From: Bolinopsis microptera
Taxonomy: Eukaryota > Ctenophora > Tentaculata > Lobata > Bolinopsidae
Assembly: GCF_026151205.1 (NCBI RefSeq)
Contig: NC_087073.1
Location: 14,777,837 to 14,837,836, forward strand
DNA length: 60,000 nt
Direction: 5' to 3'
Position 1 is the stretch's first letter. Each line of letters starts with the position of its first letter. The position numbers and the translations under genes were made by a program. Under the pieces are notes generated by a model that had not been told where the DNA came from, made no database searches, and saw only the letters and a list, made by a program, of their open reading frames with translations. Shown here piece by piece: positions 1 to 10,947 of this stretch.

Positions 1-275
1 TATTGGTGGATATCGTCAAATTGCCGCAATTACGTCAATGATGTACACTTAGTCTTAATTACAATTGTACAATTACATGTTGTGTATTTAGCTCTATTTA
101 CATGGAAAAGGTGTAAGATCGCATAGGATGTGGGTGTGGCACTTTTAGTTAAACTCCAATTAATTGTGAATTTTAGGTTAGCAGCCAGGGCCCAGGGTGC
201 AAAGTTTCGGGGTTCGTAGCAAAGTAAATGAATGTAAATAAAAATTCGACAGCAGAGTGCAGACGTCCTGTGACG

Positions 276-1157
276 TTAATGTTTGCTTACTTTATTTAAC
301 TCACCCTCTTGTGTCTCTACAGAACTGTTTAAAGCTGTAGTATCAGATCTATCACAAACAGACTCGACGTCTTCCTCTGTTTTAGTCTGATCGTTATCTT
401 CTTTACCAGCTCGATGAACTGTTTCAGAAGTATCTTCTGGGTGAACTGTTTCAGAAGTGTCAGCTGGATGAACAGATGCGGGAGCTAAATCAGTTGGTTG
501 CACGGACTCAGTTGTTGGTGAAACTGGTTCGAAGGTAACTGGTGCGAAGGTAACTATCTCTCTAGATTTTGAGAAGACAGGTAAAAGTAGATCTCCGGGT
601 TTACTGTGATAAACAGGAAGCTCGTTACTTTTAACAGTGTCCTGAGGTAACTTTAAACAGATGCTGTTATACAAGACACTCAAAGAATCAGAAGTGTCTA
701 TCTCTGGGATTATATCAGTATACTGATGTTCAGCAGGATCTGCAGCTAAACTGTCAGACCTCTTATCTCTGAGATTATCTGGATCAGTGTAGATATTATC
801 CTGCTGCTTGACAGAAGCTCTGTGATCAGGATATGATTCACAATCTGGTATTTTATTCTCTTCAACAATCAAACTGTGATCACAGTAATCGTACTCACTT
901 CCACTCTCGGAGTCCGAACCTGATATCTGATATCGATTCAGAGAGATACAGTCGATATTCTGGTAAATAGGATCAGGAGATACTTCCCAGAACTCCCCCT
1001 CCTCCTCCTCAAGGTAAATACTAGGAAGAGAAACTGTCCTGGTCTTGGTTTCCTCGACTACGGACCGGGAAAAGAATGCCCCGAGCTTCTTAAAACGGCC
1101 GACACAGAATCCTTTCTTCTGAGAATCTGAAAAGGATGGCCTGTTGGCTGTTTGCAA
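276..1157 (-). CDS. Acidic low-complexity protein exon, unrecognised
   Basis: An open frame of about 290 codons on the minus strand contains no methionine codon, so it is more likely an exon than a whole gene. A stop lies just upstream, and a possible acceptor (CAAACAG) sits at about 1147-1153. Near the end, GTAAGC at 285-290 is a good donor, so the true exon may be about 291-1146. The protein starts basic (KKGFCVGRFKKLGAFFSRS) and then becomes acidic and Ser/Thr/Asp-rich. A motif of the type VHPxDTSETVH is repeated about three times near residues 225-250. I see no catalytic motif, signal peptide or membrane segment. It could be the disordered tail of a host protein or a relic of a mobile element. 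Function unknown. Confidence 0.4.
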   Translation of the reverse strand: MQTANRPSFSDSQKKGFCVGRFKKLGAFFSRSVVEETKTRTVSLPSIYLEEEEGEFWEVSPDPIYQNIDCISLNRYQISGSDSESGSEYDYCDHSLIVEENKIPDCESYPDHRASVKQQDNIYTDPDNLRDKRSDSLAADPAEHQYTDIIPEIDTSDSLSVLYNSICLKLPQDTVKSNELPVYHSKPGDLLLPVFSKSREIVTFAPVTFEPVSPTTESVQPTDLAPASVHPADTSETVHPEDTSETVHRAGKEDNDQTKTEEDVESVCDRSDTTALNSSVETQEGELNKVSKH

Positions 1158-2640
1158 GCGTGAAGTTCAATTTTTGAAATTCGAATTGTCATAATGTTTA
1201 ATAAATAATAGTTTGATAATTTAAACCTTCTTCTTTGAGAGACATAGCGGCAAACAACTTATTTAATATGTAGACCGGAGCAACGGCAGTAGAACATAAA
1301 CAATAACTGCTTGAAAGCGGAACAGCAAACGCACAAAAGCTATGAAAAAATGGGTGACTGATATTGGGAGGTTATCACAAGGTTGATGGTGTCAAGTTAC
1401 AAGCTTTAACGTTGCAAGAGGAAGCAAAGTTCATACCTCCACATGATAGGAGCATGTTCGCTGCAAGATCACTGTAATGTGATGTGGAAGTGGGCTTGGA
1501 ATCTTTTACTTGAGTAATTCTCGTAACAGTTCGGAGGAACGATGGTCGATGACATATAAATGACAAATAAGGATGGTAGAGTTTCAGTTTTTAGGCACAC
1601 TTACTTCGGTAACTTAAATTATTTATCCGATAACTATTATTTTTATTTAATTACTTTATTTCGTTGTCGATTATACTCAAAATGGACAGGTTGCAGATCT
1701 AGTAAGGACAGTGCAGATAGTAAGGACTCGAGCCATCGAGATAGATTAATGGATATATTAATTAATTAATAGATTAATGGATATATTTATCTATGAATCT
1801 CATTTGTAAAACAGCTCAAGTAGTTAGTATGTGTTCTTGCTACAGTGGTACATTGTGATATTAATGATATGTTTCAATCAATTGAGTGACTGGATTCATA
1901 GCCTAGAGCTCTTAAATAAATTACACTCAACGATTTGTCAACACTGGAAAACATCGATGATGGGTGATGGAACTAAGATGATTCTTGGTGACTCCAACAG
2001 ATTTGAGTCATTATTATCTCAGAATTAGATGCACAGAGCCAGGTTAGCTGGTATGATTGTCCACAATTCATGAAGCACATTCTTTCAGGTTCCAACTTAC
2101 ATTTCAGTAATCACTTATCAATGTATCAATAATTCTGATAATGTTAAATTCATTCACAGGTTCATCCTTGGCTACTGTACATTGTACAAGAGTCCTTCTC
2201 AATTCTTTACAGTGGCCAAACACTATACTATACAGTAACGGTGCTAAGACTTCCAGAGTCAGTAGCAGCGATTCATATTCGACGATTCTCAATACTTTTA
2301 CGGCATCTTTTTACAAAAACCAGATTTTGGCCATTTCAGACACTCTCCCCCTCTATGAGCTATTGTCAAGTAGCTTTTGAGAAGAAATTACAAAACTTTT
2401 CAAAACCTTACCTCTTTGGCATAACACGTGAAGTGTGAACGATTCTTAAGTAAGTAAACCTATTGAACACTCACCTTAAAAGACGAGATACCACTATTGA
2501 ATACTCCAACATACCTAATTAAAGGATTAAGATTAATCAAGACAACAAAAATTTCAAGATGATAAAACAATTCTTTATTAATTATATTGTTTACGGAGGG
2601 GCCAATATTTGATAACAATCTGTATATTATAACTTTTTTA
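1158..2640. other. Anonymous AT-rich DNA
   Basis: No convincing gene is seen. Several short frames lack family motifs or splice support. A short frame at about 1371-1481 on the plus strand reads like protein (GYHKVDGVKLQALTLQEEAK) but stops quickly and could be an exon or relic. An AT-rich run near 1745-1790 repeats AGATTAATGGATATAT. Confidence 0.5.
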
Positions 2641-2701
2641 AATATTCTAGATAAGGAGAAGAAATTTTAAAAACAACAGCCACAATTGGAGATAACAATA
2701 A

Positions 2702-2880
2702 AGGGGGGGGGGGGGGGGGGTACCACTGTCCATTTTGTCCATTTTGTCTTTGTCTTTTTTTACATTTTTTGTGAAGGACAGTGTTTTGGGGACAAAATGG
2801 ACAATACTAGGGACAAAAGGGACAAAAGGGACAAAAATTTTGGACAAATGAGACAAAAAATTAGACAAGCTCAAATGTAG
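2702..2880. repeat. Poly-G tract plus GGGACAAAA minisatellite with hairpin
   Basis: A G-run of about 18 starts at 2702. It is followed by GTCCATTTTGTCC near 2728-2740, whose reverse complement GGACAAAATGGAC recurs near 2790-2802, giving a 13-bp stem with a loop of about 50 bases. GGGACAAAA-type units are then repeated imperfectly up to about 2870. Open frames across this tract are products of the repeat and are not annotated as genes. Confidence 0.75.
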
Positions 2881-3147
2881 AGAATGTATATATTCTACTC
2901 GACATCAACAATTTAGATTTTCATGTCAGTGTTTTGCTGTACTTAGAATCAACTGAAACCACTGAAGGGACTGAAATAAGCAGAATTCATCAACGGCATC
3001 ACATAAATAAATGTGTACACGGTTCAGTCAATATTTCATTAATCCCATTAATCAAGTGGTGATATCAAAAAAGTCATCATCTTTTAATATCATAACGCTC
3101 ATAGCGGCCAGAAGCAGATACCCAGACCCACACAATTACTTACAAAA

Positions 3148-3308
3148 ACTTATGACTGAAAAACACAGCTGAAAAAGAAGCTAAATGTAAACAACTGTGG
3201 AACAAGAAGGAACGCTTCCTCAGACACAGGAAGCATAAAGAATCGACACCCTGTACCCTATCGGAAATCAGCGACTTCTCTAGCTCATCAGACGAAGAGA
3301 GCTGTTAG
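3148..3308 (+). CDS. Possible small terminal exon or relic ORF
   Basis: After a TGA, a frame of about 50 codons reads as a basic Lys/Arg-rich stretch ending in an acidic serine tail (ISDFSSSSDEESC) and a TAG stop. A weak acceptor (CACAG) lies inside it. The composition is protein-like, but there is no ATG, no recognised family and no linked exon. It may be a relic of a mobile element ORF. Confidence 0.15.
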
Positions 3309-3689
3309 CAAAACGAAATTGTTAACAATGTATAATTCTGAATTTTAAGATTTTGTAATAGATAATCCCGATAATCAGTCTCATCAATGTCTGCCCTTAA
3401 TCCATATTCAATCTAATAACTAGCTCTAGAACTAAACAGAGTAGTTATATCTCTTCCTCTGTATCCCCTCAGTGCAATATTAGTTGTCTTGCTTTTTGAG
3501 TGTTGTTTGCAATGCAAGTTCAGCTCAAACGTCAAATGTGAATCAGTGAGCAGGCATATCGGACTAGACCAAGTTGTCTTGAACAGTGAGTACACTAAGG
3601 CTGATATATAACCAAGATTGACTTTACTGTTCTGTCTGAATTTACCCAACTTATTATTGGTAACCGGATGGTGTATGGCATTTATTGGA

Positions 3690-5796
3690 GGGGAGGGGAG
3701 GGGAGGGGAGGGGGTCAACAAAATCGACCAAAATATTATTTTCTAAATCAATTTAATTTTTGATGACAAAAACATTGCTGCTATTCACATATTTGTAGCT
3801 GCTTAACTTTTTTTATAATTGAGGTTAACCGATTTTCACAAAATTGACTATACAACATTGGGGTTAATAAAATTGAGGTTAATATTTTATTACCCTCCAT
3901 AATTTTTTGTCATTTCGGTCAACAAATGTAAACTCTAAATTTTAGGTTCATAATTGTCAGAAAAAGTAATATCCAAACGTGATTAAATGAGGTTAACCCC
4001 ATTTTTTAGATGTAGCGAGAATAGATCATTTGATAGAGTTATTATTTTTATCGTAAGTTTACGGTATACACATTTCTAAATAGATGACGTGTTGATTGAC
4101 TTGGGTTGACTTTCTTTTATCTTGGGAAAGTGAAAAAAATGAGGTTAACCATCACATTTTGGTACCGTAAGAATATACATTAACATACGATTCTTAATTT
4201 AATAATGTACCACAATTCGCAGTGAAGTATCTATTTGCATCCCAATGCCTTCAACTATGATCACGTGACAAAGGTGATTTGAACTGACCATATTTAAGTA
4301 GAATATTTTACCAGTAAATGGCTAAAAAATGAGGTTAAGCTCCCATTTTTGAATATCTGACCAGTCAATTACATGTTAACCTCAAAAACTTAATCGTTAC
4401 ACTGTGCAAATGTTTTACTACATTATATATGATAACATATTGAAATTACCAATCCCAGTGTTATATGTCTGAATGGAGTTGGGTTAAAACATATAAGTGA
4501 TACGATAGTTTAACTTGTAGAAGCTTTCAATAAACATGTGTTAATAGTCGTCAGCTAGTGTTATATGGTCGCAGTGTTATATGGTCTATAACGAGGTTAA
4601 CAACCAAATTTTTACTAATTTCAAGCAGTTAGTGTTTACAGGAAGTCTTGGTTAACCTCATTTCATACCAAAATCCTTAACTTGAGAAAACCAGCCACCC
4701 CCTGATATTGAGATTTGGTACAGGCTAGGTGTTCCTTGGTTTGTTGCGCAAAAACGTTATTTTTTAGAATTTAGAATTTAGCCTTTATTTTTGAAATATA
4801 TGAGGTTAACTTTTTTTGAAAAATCGAATTTGGGGTAAAGTTAACCTCATATTTCAAGAACAAAGGCAAAAATCAAAATTCTAAAACATAAAGTTTTTGC
4901 ATAATACCCCAAAGAACACCTGTGCCAAGTTTCAGCTTCTGGGTGTGGCCAGCCTTTTCAAGTTAAGGTTTTTAAACTTTTGACAGTTTAAGTTAAAGTT
5001 TATCATGTATATATATATATAACATGATTTATGTAAAAGAAATCTTTATTTAAATAATATCTTTGACCTGCATTATCTCCGTAATTTGAGTTATGACAAG
5101 AGATATTGGCGGAAATTGCAATGAAGTTTTTAATTTTTAGTTTTTGTTTTAGGGAAAGATTAGACTTGGGCGTTGTTTTTTAAACTATCCCTTGTTTAGA
5201 ACTTTGATTTAATAATATATATATAACTCTAAAACTCTGGTCACAAGAGCAACAACAACGGTAAATAATTTAATTGGTCTATAGACTACTGTATAAAATT
5301 CTCAATATAAACTTTTTAACAATAATAAATTAATTAAAAACACACAACAACCTTTGGTGTGTAAGAATGATTAAACAGCCTCATTTTGACACAAAATATC
5401 TTCATAATATTATAGTATATGCTATAATATTAGAACTGTTAAGTTGAGTTCAGGTAACAGAATTTAACTGTAATAGAACCTCTGCTGTGTTATCCACTGT
5501 TGGGATGTAGCCATATCTTCGTCCGGTCTAACATTGACCCCGGCTCATGAAATATATACTTCGTCCGGTCTAACATTGAACCCGGTCTAACATTGAACCT
5601 TTATCATGTAATTACAGGTAAACCTCAATATTTGGCGCGCGATATCTCAAAAACGCAAGGTCAGATTTTGGTCCGATTTTTTCAGCAGCTCTGATCAAAT
5701 ATGTGGAAACTGGAAAAACTACTTTTACCCCCCCCCCCCCCCCCCCCACCCCCCCCCCCCCCCACCCCCCCCCCCCCCCCCCCCCTCTGGCCTTAA
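3690..5796. mobile_element. GAGGTTAAC-motif element, copy 1 (degenerate left end)
   Basis: This stretch aligns by eye along most of its length with the element at 6619-8141. Shared features are the leading G-rich tract, the same order of GAGGTTAAC motifs, the same central inverted repeat (about 4680-4960) and the same right end (poly-C, CTCTGGCC, then TTAA at 5793-5796). It is about 600 bp longer because of extra sequence at about 4980-5600. That insert includes AT dinucleotide runs and a tandem copy of CTTCGTCCGGTCTAACATTG at about 5517-5600. The left terminus is not the canonical GGCCAGAG but an expanded (GGGGA)n tract at about 3690-3712. No transposase is encoded, so it is non-autonomous. 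Confidence 0.7.
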
Positions 5797-6410
5797 AATA
5801 TCTTGAACACAGTGGAGATCAACAGTTAAATCTAATCTTATTCATTTGATTGAATACAACAATGTAAGAACTTATATATAGTTTAATATTGGTTGAATAT
5901 TCTGCTGCTTACACGATAGTTTTTAGTTTCATAATCTTAACACGTACACCTCGTTGTCAAATTCCAAATGAGTTCTAATTAAACAAATTAAATTAAATTT
6001 GTCTGCAGAACTAAATAAAATTGCATTCTGTACAAACATGTTAAGATTTATCGTATATTTATAGTACTGAGTTCATTCCTTTATAATTGTAGGATTTTTT
6101 TCCCTACTCTTGCCGAAGGCAAAAAGATCGTAGGGAATAAGTAATCGGGTTTGGATATATGAGGTGGCCCGATGGACCTGCGATGATGACAAAAGTCTGC
6201 TCCTTTGCAATATAGACCACTCCCCTATAATTAAGTGTATTGGAAGCGTCTGTTATGCTGCGCGCGACGCTAGCCATGTGTTAATTAATTACAGTGAAAT
6301 TCCTCCTTCGCAAAGTTATTTTCCGCAATTTTCTGGATTCATTTATTGTTGATGCGCGGCGCTGCATCAAATAAATCGTTAATTTTTACCATGCACGAAT
6401 CCCACTCATT
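5797..6410. other. Anonymous DNA between repeat copies
   Basis: Mostly AT-rich with no supported gene. Around 6099-6136 a short imperfect hairpin pairs CCCTAC with GTAGGG. The short plus-strand frame at 6164-6352 has no recognisable motif. Confidence 0.5.
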
Positions 6411-6463
6411 TATAAAAAACATACATGTTACATGTTACATGGCGAGATCTCCATCCAAAAGGA

Positions 6464-6618
6464 TTAGTCTGCGTCGACTGCGTCATTACTTTGTATTATA
6501 CAACTTCGGCGGGTAACATTTCTCCATCCCTTTCGGTCTGCAGCTAATCTTCTCATACAATCAATCGTGAGTCCATTCCGATCCAATCTCTGCTCAGCAT
6601 CCTCAATAAATACATCAT
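6464..6618 (-). CDS. LINE ORF, displaced C-terminal tail
   Basis: This short frame ends the LINE protein. It contains FIEDAEQRLDRNGLTID and RLAADRKGWRNVTRRS, the kind of tail found after the GRPRK motif in RTE-type proteins. Joined across the TTAA-flanked insertion with one TTAA counted, the reading frame is kept (KS then LNDV). This shows that the flanking DNA of that element is a single disrupted coding sequence. The stop follows VDAD at about 6464-6466. Confidence 0.8.
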
Positions 6619-8141
6619 TTAAGGCCAGAGGGGGGGGGTAAGGGGTCAAAAAATTCTACCAAAATATTATTTTCTAAATCGATTTAATTTTTAATGACAA
6701 AAACATTGCCGCTATTCACATATTTGTAGCTGATTAACTTTATTTTATAATTGAGGTTAACCGATTTTCACAAAATTGACTATACAACATTGAGGTTAAT
6801 AAAATTGAGGTTAATATTTTATTACACGCCATAATTTTTTGTTATTTCGGTCAGCAAATGTAAACTCTAAATTTTAGGTTCATATTTGTCAGAAAAAGTA
6901 ATATCCAAACGTGATTAAATGAGGTTAACCTCGTCTTTTAGATATAGCGAGAATAGATCAAATGATAGAGTTATTATTTTCATCGTAAGTTTACGGTATA
7001 CACATTTCTAAATAGATGACGTGTTGATTGACTTTCTTTTATCTTGGGAAAATGAAAAAAATGAGGTTAACCAACACATTTTGGTACCGTAGGGAATATA
7101 CATACGATTCTTACTTATGTAATGTACCACAATATCGAAGTGAGGTATCTATTGGTATCACAATGCCTACAACTATAATCACGTGACAAAGGTGATTCGA
7201 ACTGACCATATTTTAGTAGAAGATTTTACCCGTAAATGGCTAAAAAATGAGGTTAACCTCTCATTTTTTGAATACCTGACTAATCAATTATATTTTAACC
7301 TCAAAAACTTAATCGTTATACTGTGCAAATGTTTTACTACATATATAATAACATATTGATAAACCAATCCCAGTGTTATATGGTCTAAAGCGAGGTTAAC
7401 AATCAAATTTTAAGCAGTTAGTGTTTACAGGAAGTCTTGGTTAACCTCATTTTTTACAATACAAGGAAATTAACTACTGAAAGTAGCTAAAATCATTTAG
7501 GGGACGGCCAGGTCTGATCAAGCAAACGTTATTAAGTTTATAAAAAGTCCTAACTAACGAACTGTGATACATTCCAGTGAATATTCAAAATTTTGAAAAC
7601 ACTAAATTGCATCTATCTCAAAACACATTTTTTGACCTTTCGATTCCTTAGTTGAGAAAACCAGCCACCCCCTGATATTGAGATTTGGTACAGTGGTTCC
7701 TTGGACAATTATCCTCATTTATTATGTGACCGATTTTTTTTATTTGACTCAGTTCTCGAATTATGAGGTTAACCAGCTAAATTTTCCGAATTTTTGACAT
7801 GGTTAACCTCATAATTCAAGAACCGAGTCAAATAACAAAAATCGCTCACATAATAAATGAGGATAATTGTCTAAGGAACCACTGTACCAAACCTCAAGAT
7901 CAGGGAGTGGCCGGTTTTCTCAACTAAGGAATCGAAAGGTCAAAAAAGTTACAGCCGTTTAAAGATCCAGTTCAACATGTAATTACAGGTAAACCTCAAA
8001 ATTTAGCACGCGATATCTCAGGAACGCAAGGTCAGATTTTGATCTGGTTTTTTTCTTCTTGTTCGTCTCCAACAGCTATTATCAAATATGTGAAAACTAG
8101 AAAAGTGCCATTTACCCCCCCCCCCCCCCCTCTGGCCTTAA
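6619..8141. mobile_element. TTAA-flanked G-run inverted-repeat element, copy 2
   Basis: TTAA occurs at both ends (6619-6622 and 8138-8141). Inside it lie inverted termini GGCCAGAGGGGGGGGG and CCCCCCCTCTGGCC. The 1.5-kb body carries no transposase frame. It holds about eleven GAGGTTAAC/GTTAACCTC-type motifs and a long imperfect internal inverted repeat (about 7640-7945). The insertion interrupts a LINE coding sequence, and removing it with one TTAA restores the LINE frame, so both boundaries are well supported. A TTAA target duplication is characteristic of piggyBac-type transposition (established). Assigning this element to that superfamily is inference, because no transposase is present. Confidence 0.85.
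7640..7945. repeat. Long internal inverted repeat (hairpin) in TTAA element
   Basis: Two arms of about 150 bases pair imperfectly around a centre near 7790. For example, GGTACAGTGGTTCCTTGGAC on the left answers CTAAGGAACCACTGTACC on the right, and ATTATGAGGTTAACC answers GGTTAACCTCATAATT. The same hairpin exists in copy 1 at about 4680-4960 with different inner sequence. A transcript would fold into a long dsRNA stem. Confidence 0.8.
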
Positions 8142-10020
8142 GCTCTTCCTAGGCCTGCCTCTTGATCTCTTCCCATGCTTGGGTTTCCATTCAAGTAAAT
8201 AGTTGGGTAACCGATCTTCAGGCATTCTACTGACATGTCCAAACCAACGCAGCCGTTTTGTTGTTATTATGTCAGCAAGAGCAGTTATTGATGCCCTTCT
8301 TAAAACATCCTCATTACTTACTCGATGGAACCACCTCACTCTCAGGATTCTTCTTAAGCAGTACTGATGGAAAGACTCCAATCTTCTTGTCTGCACTTGA
8401 GTCGTGTTCCATATCTCACATCCATAGGTCAGAATGGTAAGAACAGCTGCGATGTAGATTCGCACTTTGTTGTTAATGCTTATGTTCTTATTCTTCCAAA
8501 TGTTGTTGAGTTGGTTAAAAGCTCCAGTTGCCTTTCCAATCCTGACACTTATTTCTTTATCAATCTTGCCATCTGATGTAATTTTGGCACCCAAATAAGT
8601 GAATTGAGTGACCTGCTTTGCAGAGTTTCCATCGACAGTTATATCTATGGTCCTATTCTCTGGGAGTGGGTGCTGCGATGTATCTTTCCCAATGACCATG
8701 ATCTCTGTTTTCTTTGCGTTCATCTTTAAACCCCCGAGCCCACAGTATTTCGCAATATTGTCCGTAGTTTCTTGCAGTCCTTCAACAGTGTCATCCATTC
8801 CTGCGATGTCATCAGCATAGTCCAGATCAATGACACATTTTTCCGGTTGTCTGGAACTTTGTCTGTACTGAAGAGTAAAACCACGGGATATATTTTTAAA
8901 CTTCTCTGCAAGTTCTAATCCCCAGTTAAGTACAAGATTAAAAATGGGGGGCCCTTGCACATCACCTTGTCCAGTCCCCGAATCGACATCAAACCATCTT
9001 GTCAATTCTCCATTGACACGAACTGCACTTTCAGTTGCTCTAAAGAACGCTTTGAAAACATTGATATATTTTGTCGGAAGACCATAATGTTCAAAAGCTT
9101 TCCAAATAAAGTCACGATTGATTGAATCAAAAGCAGCTTTAAAATCAATAAAGTTTATGTACAAAGGGACGTTGAATTCTATACAATTGTGTATTATACA
9201 ATGAAGTGAGTACAGCTGATCTATACAAGAACGGTTTCTCCTGAAACCACACTGATTCTCTCTGAGCAATTTTTCAAGCCCATTACTCAGTCTTTTTAAC
9301 AACACAATTTGGAATAACTTTGATACAGTTGAACGTAACGTTATACCTCTGTTATTGTTGCAATATGTGAGGTCCCCTTTCTTTGGGATGATGGTGATTA
9401 TTCCTTTTCTCCAATCATTAGGAATATCCTCACTTTTCCACACAGTTTCAAAAAGATCCTTTAACCAAGGCAGAAGTCCAGAAGAACCGTACTTTAACTG
9501 CTCATTTGAAATTTCATCAATTCCAGCACTCTTGTAGTTCTTCAACTTCTTGATAGCTTCCTCAATTTCAAACAAGGACGGTGGTTCATCATCATTACTA
9601 AGGTATTCAAAAGAAAGTAACTTTTCATCCTGATCCAATATAGAGAAATCCACCGCATTTGCTGCTGGCGTCAAGAGTTCTTCAAAATATTCGGCCCAGC
9701 GATGTGACTGAGCTTCGGGATCTGATATAAGTGTCCCATTCTTATCCCGCACTGCCGCAGATCTGTTTACTCTCTTGTTTGTTAAGGATTTTATTTTCTG
9801 CCAAACATCTCTTTGTTGACCCTGCTTGGCAGCATCTTCTAATTCCTCCGCTACTCTAACAGCCCAAGCATTATCATCTCTTTTACAGTTCTGCCTTACA
9901 AGGCCGTTAATCCGCGAGTACTTAGCACGGTTCTCAGCAGTACTGGGTTTCTTTTTAATCTCCCCTCGTTCTTTTAGGAGATTTTTAGTATCCCTTGAGA
10001 GATGTTCTGTTCTCTTTTTC
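8138..10020 (-). CDS. LINE ORF, reverse transcriptase segment
   Basis: This continues the endonuclease frame after a 12-kb insertion. The frame is open from 10020, so the first start-like codon near 9752 is not the true start. RT motifs in order are FIDFKAAFDSIN (motif A, first Asp), GTGQGDVQGPP (motif B, variant), LDYADDIAGM (motif C, YADD catalytic pair), KTEIMVIG (motif D) and FTYLGAKITSDG (motif E). A thumb and C-terminal region follow, with RLESFHQYCLRRIL, LRWFGHVSRMPEDRLP and RSRGRPRKS. The enzyme copies the element RNA at the nicked chromosome. The right side is cut by copia element A at 10021 and the left side by the TTAA element at 8141. Translation past 8138 into the poly-C tract is an artefact of that insertion. 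Confidence 0.92.
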
Positions 10021-10854
10021 TGTTAGAATCTTAATTCTATTTGTAGCTTGTTTTTGTACTTCATATTACTAACCCTGTATCTCACTTTAGCAAAGGTTTA
10101 GTTCCAGTGATTGTATATACAGTGTTGGGGTAAAGGGACTCCAGAAGGCAGACAAGGCTCGACTCCAGACTCTAGTTGAAGTAACAGAAGAGAGAGGAGT
10201 GTCCAGTGTTTAGTTGACTCCAGACTCTAGCGTAGCAGAAGGGAGAGGAGTGACGTTGTCGACTCCAGACTCTAGCGTAGCAGAAGGGAGAGGAGTGACG
10301 TTGTTTTAGTGATCCCACAGATTCCAGTCGACAGATACTATCTGTGTTCTGTGACGTGGAAAGAGTGGTAAGTAGTTTATAGTTATAGTTTAGTAGTTTA
10401 GTCTAGGAGTTCCCGCTTCCTCTTTCACTTTCATTTATAGTTTCACGTGGATTACCTTTCACTTTACTCACGGTAGTTTTCCCCCAGAGTTTTTGTTTTA
10501 TAGTTATCAGTTCCAGTTTTACTTGAAGTCCTCATCATTCAGAAGTCCCTCATATAGTAAGAAGAACATCATCATCAGGAGTAGTAGTTTTAATTTAATA
10601 GTAGTTTAATCTAATAGTAAAAAAGACATTGTTTAGTTTAGTATTGAAATGTGTTTTAACTATTAGTCAGAGCAGAGTAGTGTGAGTTACTGAGTCACAC
10701 CATATCAATCATTCACTATTTAAGAGAGTACATTGTAGAGTAACAAGGTTACTTTTGACACAAGATTTGTATAACCTCTTTATTCATCTAATTTGTATTT
10801 ATAATAATTGAGTATTATTTGTTATTTAATTAACCCAAGAACAGGGTTCCAACA
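10021..10854 (+). repeat. Extra (solo-like) LTR of copia element A
   Basis: An 834-bp LTR beginning TGTTAGAATC and ending TTCCAACA, the usual TG..CA LTR termini. It is almost identical to 10948-11780 and to the interrupted copy at 15792-22324. One visible difference lies in a G/T run near 10498. It contains about three tandem copies of a 40-45 bp unit built on GACTCCAGACTCTAG (about 10127-10310). It has LINE sequence on both sides and no internal region of its own. That makes it a solo-like LTR next to the full element. Confidence 0.9.
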
Positions 10855-10947
10855 CGGTTCTCAGCAGTACTGGGTTTCTTTTTAATCTCCCCTCGTTCTT
10901 TTAGGAGATTTTTAGTATCCCTTGAGAGATGTTCTGTTCTCTTTTTC
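10855..10947. repeat. 93-bp LINE segment, middle of three copies
   Basis: This segment separates two LTRs of element A. It repeats the LINE sequence at 9928-10020 and 22325-22417 without visible change. The three copies bracket the solo-like LTR and the full element, behaving like a target duplication of 93 bp. That is far longer than the 5 bp seen for copia element B. Confidence 0.9.
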
